Shown here piece after piece: positions 17,374 through 24,957 of a DNA stretch of 64,000 bases. The translations under genes were made by a program, and so were the position numbers. Positions within the stretch are counted from its first letter, which is position 1, and every line of letters begins with the position of its first letter. This stretch comes from Pseudomonas fluorescens. Lineage in GTDB: Bacteria > Pseudomonadota > Gammaproteobacteria > Pseudomonadales > Pseudomonadaceae. The stretch lies in the NCBI RefSeq assembly GCF_902497855.1, contig NZ_CABVHU010000009.1, forward strand, positions 186,001-250,000, read 5' to 3'. The notes under the pieces were generated by a model. The model worked only from the letters and a program-made list of their open reading frames with translations, was not told the origin of the DNA and searched no databases.

Positions 17374-19335
17374 ATGCCGACTTCCACCCCAGCGTTCGCG
17401 CACCTCTTCGAGCCGCTGCAGATCCGTGGCAAACGCCTCAAGAACCGCATCATGTCCAGCGGACACGACACGTCGATGCCGACCGACAACCTGGTCAACG
17501 AGCAACTGATCGCCTATCACCGGGCGCGTGCCGAAGGCGGCGTCGGGCTGATTGTGCTGCAGGTTGCCGGGGTGCATGACAGTGCGCGCTACACCTCCCA
17601 TGTGCTGATGGCCACCGATGACGCTTGCATCGACGGTTATCGACAGCTGGCCGACACCTGTCATGCCCATGGCACGGTGGTGCTCTCGCAGATTTTCCAC
17701 CCGGGGCGGGAAATCATGGAATCCAGCGATGGCCTGCTGGCTGTCGCCTACTCGCCTTCGGCGGTGCCCAACGAACGTTTCCGGGTCATGCCGCGCGCGC
17801 TGGATCAAGCCATGATCGACGAGATCGTCGCCGGTTATGGCGCCGCGGCCCGGCGTTTGTACCAGGCCGGCCTGGACGGCGTGGAAGTGGTCGCCAGCCA
17901 TGGTTACCTGCCCGCGCAGTTCATCAACCCGCGGGTCAACCGGCGCACCGACGGCTACAACGGCGACCTGCAACAGCGCCTGCGGTTTTTACGCGAAGTC
18001 ATTGCGGCGGTCCGCGCCAACACCGATGAGCAGTTCATCATCGGCTTGCGCATCAGTGCCGATGAGCGCGACCCCGAAGGCCTGACCGAAGACGAGTCGC
18101 TGGCGGCGGTCAAGTCATTGCAGCAGCAGCTGGATTACGTGCACATCGTCGCCGGCACTTCGGCATCGTTGGGCGGTGCGGTGCATATCGTGCCGCCGAT
18201 GGCCATCGAAGCGGCTTACCTGGCCAAGGAAGCCGGGACGTTCAAGGCCAGTCTGTCGATTCCGCTGTTCGTCACCGGGCGCATCAATCAACCGCAAGAA
18301 GCCGAGCTGATCCTTGCCCGTGGTCAGGCCGATGTCTGCGGCATGACCCGCGCACTGATCTGCGACCCGCAAATGCCGAACAAGACCGATGCCGGGCGCA
18401 GCGAGGATGTACGAGCCTGTATCGCCTGCAATCAGGCGTGCATCGGGCACTTTCATAAGGGCTTGCCGATCTCCTGCATCCAGCATCCGGAAACCGGTCG
18501 GGAACTGATTTTCGGCAAGCTGCAAGCGACGACCAAACGCAAGCGCATCATGATCGCCGGCGGCGGCCCGGCCGGGATGAAGGCGGCCGCCGTCGCCGCC
18601 GCGCGCGGGCATGAGGTCACGCTCTACGAAGCCGGTTCACAGCTCGGCGGGCAAATCCTGCTGGCGCAACTGTTGCCGCGGCGCAGCGAATTCGGCGGCG
18701 CCAGCACCAACCTGCAGCGGGAAATGCAACTGGCTGGCGTACGCGTGGTGCGCAATACCCGCGTCGACCGGGCGCTGGTCGAACGCGAACGGCCGGACCT
18801 GGTGATTGTTGCAACCGGTGCCGAACCCTATTGGCCAACCTTCGAACGGGGTGGCGAACTGCACGTGGTGGATGCCTGGCAGGTCCTGCGCGACGAGGTC
18901 AAGCCTGGACGCTCGGTGCTGGTCGTCGACTGGCGGTGCGACTGGATCGGTCCCGGCATCGCCGAACGCCTGGTGCGTGCCGGCCATCAGGTGCAACTGG
19001 CGGTCAACGGCACCCATTGTGGAGAAAACCTGCCACTGTACGTGCGCGATCAATTGGCTGGCGAACTGCACAAATCGGGCATCCCCATTACACCTTACGC
19101 CCGCCTTTACGGCTGCGACGACAGCACGGTGTACATGCAACACACCGCCAGCGCCGAGCCGATCATCTTCGAAGACATCGACACGCTGGTGCTGTGCCAG
19201 GGCCACCAGCCGGTGGATACCCTCGGCGCGGAACTGCAAGGGCTGGTGGAGTTCCGGCGGATCGGCGACTGCCTGGCGCCGCGCACCGCCGAAGAAGCGA
19301 TTTATGACGGCTTGAGGGTTGCATGGGACCTCTGA
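17374..19335 (+). CDS. FMN/FAD/4Fe-4S oxidoreductase of the old yellow enzyme-dienoyl-CoA reductase class
   Basis: A 653-residue multidomain enzyme. The N-terminal TIM barrel (about 1-370) has the old yellow enzyme order (LFEPLQIRGKRLKNRIM, GVEVVASHGYLPAQFINPRVNRRTDGYNG). A 4Fe-4S motif follows, with the spacing C-x2-C-x3-C-x11-C (CIACNQAC ... ISC). The C-terminal half is a flavin/pyridine nucleotide module (IAGGGPAGMKAAAVAAARGHEVTLYEA). This architecture is shared by 2,4-dienoyl-CoA reductase, trimethylamine dehydrogenase and N-methyl amino acid demethylases, so the substrate cannot be fixed. The divergent class II aldolase and downstream XRE-cupin gene may belong to the same pathway. Confidence 0.88.
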   Translation: MPTSTPAFAHLFEPLQIRGKRLKNRIMSSGHDTSMPTDNLVNEQLIAYHRARAEGGVGLIVLQVAGVHDSARYTSHVLMATDDACIDGYRQLADTCHAHGTVVLSQIFHPGREIMESSDGLLAVAYSPSAVPNERFRVMPRALDQAMIDEIVAGYGAAARRLYQAGLDGVEVVASHGYLPAQFINPRVNRRTDGYNGDLQQRLRFLREVIAAVRANTDEQFIIGLRISADERDPEGLTEDESLAAVKSLQQQLDYVHIVAGTSASLGGAVHIVPPMAIEAAYLAKEAGTFKASLSIPLFVTGRINQPQEAELILARGQADVCGMTRALICDPQMPNKTDAGRSEDVRACIACNQACIGHFHKGLPISCIQHPETGRELIFGKLQATTKRKRIMIAGGGPAGMKAAAVAAARGHEVTLYEAGSQLGGQILLAQLLPRRSEFGGASTNLQREMQLAGVRVVRNTRVDRALVERERPDLVIVATGAEPYWPTFERGGELHVVDAWQVLRDEVKPGRSVLVVDWRCDWIGPGIAERLVRAGHQVQLAVNGTHCGENLPLYVRDQLAGELHKSGIPITPYARLYGCDDSTVYMQHTASAEPIIFEDIDTLVLCQGHQPVDTLGAELQGLVEFRRIGDCLAPRTAEEAIYDGLRVAWDL

Positions 19336-19418
19336 GGCTGCTCTATACTCCCGGCCTTTTCAGCCACCAGGCTCGAGGGTTTCAACCCGCTCGGGCACAG
19401 TCCGGTTCGGAGCACGCA

Positions 19419-20033
19419 ATGAGCAACAGCAGCAACCTGCCGCCTGCCAGCGCGCCCGCCAGTCAGCCCGCTGGCGCAGGGCCGCACTTCCTCGGCACGC
19501 GGATTCGCGGCCTGCGCAAACGCCGGGGCATGACCCTGGCCGCGCTGGCAGACATGAGCGAGCTGACAGCGGGCTATATCAGCCAGCTGGAACGCAACCT
19601 GGCTTACCCGTCGATCCCGGCGCTGTTCAACATCGCCCGCAGCCTGGGCGTGACCATCCAGTGGTTCTTCGCCAGCGAAGCCAGCACGGCCCCCGAGGAC
19701 AGTGGATATGTGGTCCGCAAGCACAGCCGGATGAGCGTGCATTACGAAGACGGCATCGTCGACCAATTGCTGACCCCGCAGCCCAACCGCCAGCTGGAGA
19801 TCCTGCATTCGCGCTTTCCACCAGGCACTTACAGCCAGCAAAGCTATAGCCATGAAGGCGAAGAAGCCGGCTACCTGCTCAGCGGCAGTTTCGAGTTGTG
19901 GGTTGGCGAACGCCATTTCCAGCTCAATGAAGGCGACAGTTTCAGTTTTTCCAGCCAGGAACCCCATCGCTACGGCAACCCCGGCGAGGTCGACGCGGTG
20001 GTGATCTGGGTGATTACCCCACCGACGTTTTGA
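19419..20033 (+). CDS. XRE family regulator with C-terminal cupin
   Basis: A 204-residue regulator. The N-terminal helix-turn-helix lies at about 27-80 (TRIRGLRKRRGMTLAALADMSELTAGYISQLERN). The C-terminal cupin barrel at about 130-200 (GTYSQQSYSHEGEEAGYLLSGSFELWVG, SFSFSSQEPHRYGNPG) binds a small effector. The start at 19419 has GGAG upstream; the frame continues into the end of the preceding gene without support. This family often controls amino acid or amine catabolic genes. It follows the oxidoreductase by 83 bp and probably regulates it. Confidence 0.88.
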   Translation: MSNSSNLPPASAPASQPAGAGPHFLGTRIRGLRKRRGMTLAALADMSELTAGYISQLERNLAYPSIPALFNIARSLGVTIQWFFASEASTAPEDSGYVVRKHSRMSVHYEDGIVDQLLTPQPNRQLEILHSRFPPGTYSQQSYSHEGEEAGYLLSGSFELWVGERHFQLNEGDSFSFSSQEPHRYGNPGEVDAVVIWVITPPTF

Positions 20034-20058
20034 AGGGTAAAAACAACAAAACAAGCTG

Positions 20059-20077
20059 CCGGAACGCTGTGTTCCGG
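20059..20077. terminator. hairpin after the XRE-cupin gene
   Basis: CCGGAAC-GCTGT-GTTCCGG is a perfect 7-bp stem 26 bp after the stop. It lacks a T-run, so terminator function is uncertain. The right arm continues into GTTCCGGACAGTGAACTTCAG, which recurs at 23632. Confidence 0.4.
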
Positions 20078-20091
20078 ACAGTGAACTTCAG

Positions 20092-20280
20092 TCAAATCGG
20101 CGGGCCACAGTCCGCCAAATAATCCTCAACAGCGGCAGCAAACCCGGCGCGCAGCTCGGCCACTGAATCGGCGTGAAAGCTGATGATGTCACGCACACCC
20201 AACACTCGGCCGACGAAAATGTCGTCCCGTTCATCAAACTTGACTCGGGCCGCATAGCCCTTATAAGTCATGCTGTTCAT
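20092..20280 (-). pseudogene. truncated hicB antitoxin copy 1
   Basis: The first 58 residues match the N-terminal half of the intact hicB at 23683-24015 almost exactly (MTYKGY-ARV-FDERDDIFVGRVLGVRDIISFHADSVAELRA), ending DYLADC followed by an unrelated GPPI and a stop. The DNA-binding C-terminal half is deleted. Only the last few codons of hicA remain upstream (to about 20315), so the toxin is gone. The remnant may still fold, but it cannot repress in the normal way. Confidence 0.85.
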
Positions 20281-20338
20281 AGCTCAACTCCTGTTCGTTG
20301 AAGATTTTCAAGCGAGGGCAGAAACCAGGCGTTCGATC

Positions 20339-20482
20339 ATGTTCGCTCGCAAATTAAACATCCGCGCATGGCGCGTGTTTAAGCGTCCTACTGCTTACCT
20401 CCTGAAAGCTACAACACCTTGCGCCGTTGCCTACGGTTACGCCAGAATCCGCCGGCTTGTGCGCCTTGGGGCCGCTCGGTAA
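20339..20482 (+). CDS. 47-codon repeated ORF, copy 1
   Basis: A small arginine-rich ORF (MFARKLNIRAWRVFKRP ... RIRRLVRL) found three times in the window in the same context, just before the leader described at 22297 and 25129. About 140 bp are almost identical between copies, with a few substitutions, several of them nonsynonymous, and the frame intact in all three. No good ribosome site precedes this copy. It may be a small basic peptide, or the DNA may act as RNA or as a repeat. Here it is followed by only the first part of the leader (to about 20523). Confidence 0.4.
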   Translation: MFARKLNIRAWRVFKRPTAYLLKATTPCAVAYGYARIRRLVRLGAAR

Positions 20483-20553
20483 CTTGATTCGTGTCACTGC
20501 TGATCAGTGACCGGGTTTAGCAGTCCATGTTAACCAAAAAAGGAGTTTCGCTC

Positions 20554-20859
20554 GTGAGCGAAGAACCATCCGAAAAACCCACTTACTTTGGTAAAGCGTT
20601 AGCAGGGGAGTTTGAGCCAGCTTACCCTGTCAAAGACGCGTTCAGCGATCTTGAAAACGTCCTCGGTGACATGATGTCCATCACTATTTCCACCAGCAAT
20701 TTGGCCGTTTTTAATCTTGAGAACCTGGATCTCGACGATGATCGGCGCAGCGAAGTTCTGGATCTGATTGCAGAGCATAAAAAATCGATGCAGGCACTAT
20801 CGATTCGACTGACCACTATCCTTGAGCGCGCAAAGGGAGCGGAAAATGGGAGCCATTGA
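20554..20859 (+). CDS. hypothetical protein, 101 residues
   Basis: I do not recognise this acidic, helix-rich protein. A GTG start at 20554 is preferred to the upstream ATG at 20527 because AAAAAAGGAG lies 8 nt before it. Its stop overlaps the next gene by 14 bp, so the two are probably made together. The segment ENVLGDMMSITISTSNLAVFNLENLDLDDDRRSEVLDL leads into a helical C-terminus. It sits where the DUF6124-like gene sits in the other two copies of this leader, so it may be an alternative cargo. Confidence 0.65.
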   Translation: MSEEPSEKPTYFGKALAGEFEPAYPVKDAFSDLENVLGDMMSITISTSNLAVFNLENLDLDDDRRSEVLDLIAEHKKSMQALSIRLTTILERAKGAENGSH

Positions 20860-21349
20860 CGAATCCCTGCTGAGAAAATTAGAGCAATCGGGTCGAGGAA
20901 GCAGTCTGCCAAGCGGAAGTGACAATGGCAAAAGTGGAGGCCATACTGAGCGCATGAACGAAATCACTCGCGAAGAATTCAACGCAAAACTCGAGACCAT
21001 CGAAGTCAAGATGGATGCTCGAGTCGAGTCTGTATCCGCGAAAATCGACGGTTTTCTATCTGCTCAAGCTGAACGTGACAAGCGATTGGATGCAGCGCTT
21101 TCGCAGATCGGCGCGAACCACTCCGAGACTCAAAGCAGCCTCGGCTCCATGAAGACCGCTATGGTTATTACAGCCGTATCGACAGTATTGGCCATCGTTT
21201 TCGGGATCGCTTCGTTTAACACCGCGCTGACCGCCAATATGATGGCTGCATTCCAGGTTGGGCTTAGCAAATCCGAACAGTCCCAACTACCCCCTCCTGC
21301 TCCAACAGTTCCGCCAGAAAATCCGACGAATCTGCCAGCACAAAAATGA
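20846..21349 (+). CDS. hypothetical membrane-anchored coiled-coil protein
   Basis: A 167-residue protein with a charged coiled-coil region (about 35-100; NEITREEFNAKLETIEVKMDARVESVSAKIDG), one transmembrane segment (about 105-130; MVITAVSTVLAIVFGIASF) and a proline-rich tail. The ATG at 20846 follows AAAGGGAGCGG and overlaps the upstream gene. The architecture resembles small phage or plasmid coiled-coil membrane proteins, but I cannot name a family. Its partner is probably the 101-residue protein. Confidence 0.65.
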   Translation: MGAIDESLLRKLEQSGRGSSLPSGSDNGKSGGHTERMNEITREEFNAKLETIEVKMDARVESVSAKIDGFLSAQAERDKRLDAALSQIGANHSETQSSLGSMKTAMVITAVSTVLAIVFGIASFNTALTANMMAAFQVGLSKSEQSQLPPPAPTVPPENPTNLPAQK

Positions 21350-21519
21350 ATGGGAGTACGGATATGTACTGACCACGTCCCCCTATCGGCGCGCGCGATG
21401 TGAGCGAATCCTGGTTTTCGACAAAGGCTACCTGCGATACTCGTTTGGCAAAGACAGCAGGCACCTCTTTGTCAATGGACCAAAAAAGGGGGGCTGATCT
21501 ATTTCGGGACTGGAGCGAT

Positions 21520-22086
21520 TCAATCGCTTGTTGATTCCAGGTGAGTCAAATCTGAAATCGCCGCGACTACAGTCATCACCATTTCTGCGATCGCGATCTC
21601 TCCGCTCAATCTGAGGGTTGGTTTAGTCAAGTGCTTGAGCCACAGCTCATGTCTAGGTCTGCTACGGCCCGCTCGACTGCCCGCCTCATAGCTTTGCGCC
21701 CAAGTGAGAAATTTCTGGTGGTTCTCATACATATCGCCGCCAGGCAAAATGCGCTGGCCATACCGTCGTGATTCGCGTGACCTCAAGCGCTCCATACGGA
21801 GCGGTGTCGGAGTGTCAACGAATACCACTAGATCAGCGCCTTGAATCACCTCGGCCCCCCAGTCATCTAATGATCCGGACAATGCCCAAGGGAGATCGGC
21901 TAGCGCTCGTTTTAACAGAACAAGTCTTTCTTCAGGCGGACGTGATTTTTCAAAGGGCGGATCCGTCGGGTACCAATAGTAATCATCGACATCAACATGG
22001 GGTATATGAAGACTTTCTGCCAATGCTGCTCCTAACGTGCTCACGCCTGCCCCTGAAGCTCCGCTGATATAAATCCGTTGGCTCAC
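21520..22086 (-). CDS. P-loop nucleotide kinase-like protein, intact copy
   Basis: A 188-residue protein of the adenylate/shikimate kinase-like P-loop class. The Walker-A-like GASGAGVSTLG (residues 8-18) has Val where the invariant Lys is expected. It is followed by HVDVDDYYWYPTDPPFEKSRPPEERL, ADLVVFVDTP and an Arg-rich lid (RMERLRSRESRRYGQR). The missing Lys may mean weak or altered catalysis, although this GVST variant looks conserved across both copies here. Substrate unknown. It is encoded opposite to the downstream 47-codon ORF and DUF6124 gene. Confidence 0.75.
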   Translation of the reverse strand: MSQRIYISGASGAGVSTLGAALAESLHIPHVDVDDYYWYPTDPPFEKSRPPEERLVLLKRALADLPWALSGSLDDWGAEVIQGADLVVFVDTPTPLRMERLRSRESRRYGQRILPGGDMYENHQKFLTWAQSYEAGSRAGRSRPRHELWLKHLTKPTLRLSGEIAIAEMVMTVVAAISDLTHLESTSD

Positions 22087-22125
22087 CGCCAGGTCTCCTG
22101 TCTTGTGAAAATAAGGCGTGCCGTC

Positions 22126-22269
22126 ATGTTCGCTCGCAAATTAAACATCCGCGCAACGCACGTGTTTAAGCGCCCTACTGCTTACCTCCTGAAAGCTACA
22201 ACACCTTGCGCCGTTGCCTACGGTTACGCCAGAATCCGCCGGCTTGTGCGCCTTGGGGCCGCCCGGTAA
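22126..22269 (+). CDS. 47-codon repeated ORF, copy 2
   Basis: The same arginine-rich ORF as at 20339, with RATHVFKRP where copy 1 has RAWRVFKRP. AATAAGG lies about 11 nt upstream of the ATG. It is followed after about 30 bp by the structured leader and then the DUF6124-like gene. Whether it is translated is unknown. Confidence 0.4.
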   Translation: MFARKLNIRATHVFKRPTAYLLKATTPCAVAYGYARIRRLVRLGAAR

Positions 22270-22296
22270 CTTGATTCGTGTCACTGCTCATCAGTG

Positions 22297-22500
22297 ATCG
22301 GGTTTAGCAGCCCGCGTTAGCTCGGTTGTGCGTGCATCTGTCATGCAGGTAGTTCAACGCCTGTACTTGATGGTAGCTGTACGTAGGGCGCCCTCGGGCG
22401 CGCCGGATTTCTGAGTTTCCCGGTCTGCTAACCTGCGTGCAGCTGCCTCCCTCTTTGTTTAGCAGCATGAGGTTGGCAACCAATTAGGAAAACTCAGAAC
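22297..22500 (+). ncRNA. candidate structured leader of DUF6124-like gene, copy A
   Basis: About 200 nt between the 47-codon ORF and the ATG at 22501. Box 1 TTTAGCAG (22303-22310), middle box CTGCTAA (22425-22431) and box 3 TTTAGCAG (22458-22465) allow the middle box to pair with either outer box. Between them lie a TGCAT/ATGCA hairpin, a GTAC/GTAC hairpin and a GC-rich GGCGC...GCGCC hairpin. In copy B all three boxes change in step, which supports base pairing. A regulatory switch is inferred. Confidence 0.6.
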
Positions 22501-22860
22501 ATGAAGAAGCCTTCACCAAACCCACCAGACACCGATCCAATCTCCCCGTACGAATCTGATTTAAACAGACTCAACGAGACCGCCGAACAGGCCCTCGACT
22601 TCCACTTCCCCTCAGTCGCCGACATCAAAGCCACCCCGCGCTCCCCCAGCACCCTGTTTACCGTCGACCCAGAGGCGACGACCGAAACCCTCATGGTTTA
22701 TCTGGTTGAAACGCTGGCCTCGGTCGATGTGATGGTTCACCACCTGGTGGATCATCTGGACGGAGGGTCGCGTCACGCCTTGTTGGGCATTTCCAATAGC
22801 ATCATGCTGGCAGAAATCACGGCGAACCGAGTGCTGGATCAGATCGATCCGCGCGAGTAG
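22501..22860 (+). CDS. DUF6124/DUF3077-like small protein, copy A
   Basis: A 119-residue protein with a variable, proline/aspartate-rich N-terminus (about 1-48) and a conserved helical C-terminal domain (TLFTVDPEATTETLMVYLVETLASVDVMVHHLVD, then a GISNSIMLAEITANRVLD ending). I recognise the pattern as the small Pseudomonas DUF6124/DUF3077 group, whose function is unknown to me. AGGA lies about 12 nt upstream. The second half of the gene is identical in DNA to copy B, while the first half differs widely. A strong terminator follows. Confidence 0.75.
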   Translation: MKKPSPNPPDTDPISPYESDLNRLNETAEQALDFHFPSVADIKATPRSPSTLFTVDPEATTETLMVYLVETLASVDVMVHHLVDHLDGGSRHALLGISNSIMLAEITANRVLDQIDPRE

Positions 22861-22904
22861 GTGGGGTTGGCTGAGGCAGAATGAGTAAGCCCTGCGGTCT
22901 GTGC

Positions 22905-22929
22905 TGCGGTCCCTTTTTTCGGGACCGCA
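22905..22929 (+). terminator. rho-independent terminator after DUF6124-like gene A
   Basis: The stem TGCGGTCCC / GGGACCGCA encloses a T-rich loop, 45 bp after the stop. Copy B keeps the stem with G-U-compatible changes (25736-25760). Confidence 0.75.
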
Positions 22930-22942
22930 TTTCTGCCAAGCG

Positions 22943-23030
22943 CAAAAATAAATCCGTCACCTTTGCTTTTCGTCACCTTTGCTTTTCAAAAATAAATCCG
23001 TCACCTTTGCTTTTCGTCACCTTTGCTTTT
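22943..23030. repeat. two tandem 44-bp units
   Basis: A 44-bp unit starting CAAAAATAAATCCGTCACC is repeated exactly, and each unit itself contains GTCACCTTTGCTTTT twice. It lies directly at the right edge of repeat block A. Confidence 0.9.
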
Positions 23031-23036
23031 CAGTTG

Positions 23037-23321
23037 TATGGCATCGATCTGAGTTTTGGCGATCAAGCGTTGCTGGTGGTTACCATGGTTCTGACGTCCA
23101 AGGGGGCTGCTGGAGTACCGGGCTTCATGTTCGTGATTTTGTCAGCCACTCTAGCCAGCGCTGGCCTCCCGCTTGAAGGCATTGCTTTCATTGCCGGCGT
23201 CTACCGGTTGATGGAGATGCCGACCACTGCCTTGAACGTACTCGGGAATGCCTTGGCTCCGTTGGTTATCGCCAAGTGGGAGGGCCGCGCTGCGCACTGC
23301 CTGAAGGCTACGCCCGCCTGA
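23037..23321 (+). pseudogene. C-terminal fragment of a dicarboxylate/amino acid:cation symporter (GltP/DctA class)
   Basis: The translated stretch beginning YGIDLSFGDQALLVVTMV, with TSKGAAGVPGFMFVILSATL and MEMPTTALNVLGNALAPLVIAKWEG, is the conserved C-terminal part of DAACS-family symporters, including the region of the NMDGT-like motif (here altered to TALNVLGN). The N-terminal two thirds are absent. The 44-bp repeat sits at the break. The frame is open upstream, but no domain is there. It is a decayed remnant. Confidence 0.8.
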
Positions 23322-23332
23322 GCATAAGTACT

Positions 23333-23371
23333 GCTCCCTTAAGCACTGGCAACATGAGTGCTAAAGGGAGC
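23333..23371. terminator. long imperfect hairpin after the symporter fragment
   Basis: GCTCCCTTAAGCACT and AGTGCTAAAGGGAGC pair with 14 of 15 matches around a 9-nt loop. It probably belonged to the lost symporter gene. Confidence 0.5.
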
Positions 23372-23452
23372 CCTTTCAAACGAGACCACCGCAGCCAAGC
23401 TGGTTGCGCTTGCGCTTGCGCGCATCGCGCCATGCCTGGCGCCCCCGACAAA

Positions 23453-23474
23453 AAGCCCGCTCGTTGGTGGGCTT
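23453..23474. terminator. short hairpin
   Basis: AAGCCCGC / GTGGGCTT pair with one wobble and a 6-nt loop. It is terminator-like but followed by only a mixed T-rich run. Confidence 0.4.
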
Positions 23475-23504
23475 CATTGTGGCGAAGAAATCAGGTTGTA
23501 GGAC

Positions 23505-23630
23505 GAATGCGCAGTATCACTCCCAGAGGCTGGCTTATCAGAATTGAGCCCTTGCTCAGCACAGTCCGCCAAATAATCCTCAACAGCGGCAGCAAACACG
23601 GCGTGCAGCTCGGCCACTGAATCGGCGTGG
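23505..23630 (-). pseudogene. hicB antitoxin fragment copy 2
   Basis: This stretch matches the middle of the intact hicB (the DNA encoding about residues 38-80) with scattered substitutions, and is open at neither end. It is joined directly to GGTTCCGGACAGTGAACTTCAG-like sequence, which follows hicB copy 1 as well. It marks an earlier duplication of the same locus. Confidence 0.7.
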
Positions 23631-23682
23631 GTTCCGGACAGTGAACTTCAGACAAGTCCGCGGGCAGAAGCTTTCACCGGCA

Positions 23683-24015
23683 TCACGCGTGCGTGGCGCG
23701 TTCGAACACTTCGTCAGCCCACTGGTTCAGGCTCTTGCCGGCGGATTGGGCGGCAATGGTGGCGGCAGCATGCACTTCGGGGCGAATGCGCAGCATCACT
23801 TTCCCAGAGGCTGGTTTCTCAGGGTTGAGCCCTTGCTCCGCACAGTCTGCCAAATAATCCTCAACAGCGGCAGCAAACTCGGCGCGCAGCTCAGCCACTG
23901 AGTCGGCGTGAAAGCTGATGATGTCACGCACACCCAACACTCGGCCGACGAAGATGTCGTCCCGCTCATCAAACTCGACTCGGGCCGTATAGCCCTTATA
24001 GGTCATGCTGTTCAT
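23683..24015 (-). CDS. hicB: HicB family antitoxin, intact
   Basis: A 110-residue antitoxin. The N-terminal degraded RNase H-like HicB domain (MTYKGYTARVEFDERDDIFVGRVLGVRDIISFHADS) is followed by a ribbon-helix-helix region (KVMLRIRPEVHAAATIAAQSAGKSLNQWADEVF) that binds the promoter and represses the operon. Its start overlaps the hicA stop by 4 bp, the usual toxin-first order. It should neutralise HicA by direct binding. Two partial copies of this gene lie at 20092 and 23505. Confidence 0.92.
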   Translation of the reverse strand: MNSMTYKGYTARVEFDERDDIFVGRVLGVRDIISFHADSVAELRAEFAAAVEDYLADCAEQGLNPEKPASGKVMLRIRPEVHAAATIAAQSAGKSLNQWADEVFERATHA

Positions 24016-24266
24016 AGCTCAACTCCTGCTCGCTGAAGAAACTCGCGAGCCTCTTCTACCTGATACTTCTTGGCTTCTTTACCTGGGTGCGGCCGATGGC
24101 AGCGCCATTGCGCGTCTCTCAGTACGAGCTTGACCCGCGAGCCTTCGCGTTCCAGCACCTGGCCGCCCAGATGAATGACCAAGGTCTCTATGTCAGAAAA
24201 AACCACCGCAGCGCTGGTTGGCGTGCGGTAGATAGCTTCCAGAGTTTTTCGGTGCCTATTCTTCAT
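24012..24266 (-). CDS. hicA: HicA family mRNA interferase toxin
   Basis: An 84-residue double-stranded-RNA-binding-fold toxin: KHRKTL-like start (KNRHRKTLEAIYRTP), a GGQVLEREGSRVKLVL strand pair and the family HRPHPGKEAKKYQVEEAREFL, whose first His is the usual catalytic residue. HicA cleaves mRNAs when not held by HicB. The start at 24266 is chosen to match the family; ten further codons upstream are open. A short AT-rich region with AAAAAAAGATAG lies before it. Confidence 0.9.
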   Translation of the reverse strand: MKNRHRKTLEAIYRTPTSAAVVFSDIETLVIHLGGQVLEREGSRVKLVLRDAQWRCHRPHPGKEAKKYQVEEAREFLQRAGVEL

Positions 24267-24352
24267 GCGCCTTATGCTATCAAAAAAAGATAGCACAAGC
24301 TAATCCATCCCAAACGGACCAATGGGGACTGATTTTTCGGGACTGGAGCGAT

Positions 24353-24918
24353 TCAATCGCTTGTTGATTCCAGGTGAGTCAAATCTGAAATCGCCGCGAC
24401 TACAGTCATCACCATTTCTGCGATCGCGATCTCTCCGCTCAATCTGAGGGTTGGTTTAGTCAAGTGCTTGAGCCACAGCTCATGTCTAGGTCTGCTACGG
24501 CCCGCTCGACTGCCCGCCTCATAGCTTTGCGCCCAAGTGAGAAATTTCTGGTGGTTCTCATACATATCGCCGCCAGGCAAAATGCGCTGGCCATACCGTC
24601 GTGATTCGCGTGACCTCAAGCGCTCCATACGGAGCGGTGTCGGAGTGTCAACGAATACCACCAGATCAGCGCATTGAATCACCTCGCCCCCCAGTCATCT
24701 AATGATCCGGACAATGCCCAAGGGAGATCGGCTAGCGCTCGTTTCAACAGAACAAGTCTTTCTTCAGGCGGACGTGATTTTTCAAAGGGCGGATCCGTCG
24801 GGTACCAATAGTAATCATCGACATCAACATGGGGTATGTGAAGCCTTTCTGCCAATGCTGCTCCTAACGTGCTCACGCCTGCCCCTGAAGCTCCGCTGAT
24901 ATGAATCCGTTGGCTCAC
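24353..24918 (-). pseudogene. P-loop kinase-like gene, frameshifted copy
   Basis: Nearly identical to the intact copy at 21520-22086, but one G is missing in the run that reads GGCCCCCC in copy A and GCCCCCC here (about 24686). This splits the frame after SGSLDDWGA into an N-terminal 79-residue piece and a C-terminal piece. The Walker-A-like GASGAGVSTLG is unchanged. It is recently inactivated, or a sequencing error in a homopolymer. Confidence 0.85.
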
Positions 24919-24957
24919 CGCCTGGTCTCCTGTCTTGCGAAAATAAGGCGTGCCGTC

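Larger units (their letters stand above)
21505..22941. repeat. 1.43-kb direct repeat, copy A
   Basis: This block (kinase gene, 47-codon ORF, leader, DUF6124-like gene, terminator) recurs in the same order and orientation at about 24334-25770. Flanks differ on both sides: the similarity starts near TTTCGGGACTGGAGCG and ends at CTGCCAAGC. Kinase and 3' regions are nearly identical; the leader and the first half of the DUF6124 gene are divergent. Confidence 0.85.

Noticed and set aside
22881..23036. An N-terminal segment of the symporter fragment starting MSKPCGLCCG
   Set aside because: It is the translated terminator and 44-bp repeat, not symporter sequence.
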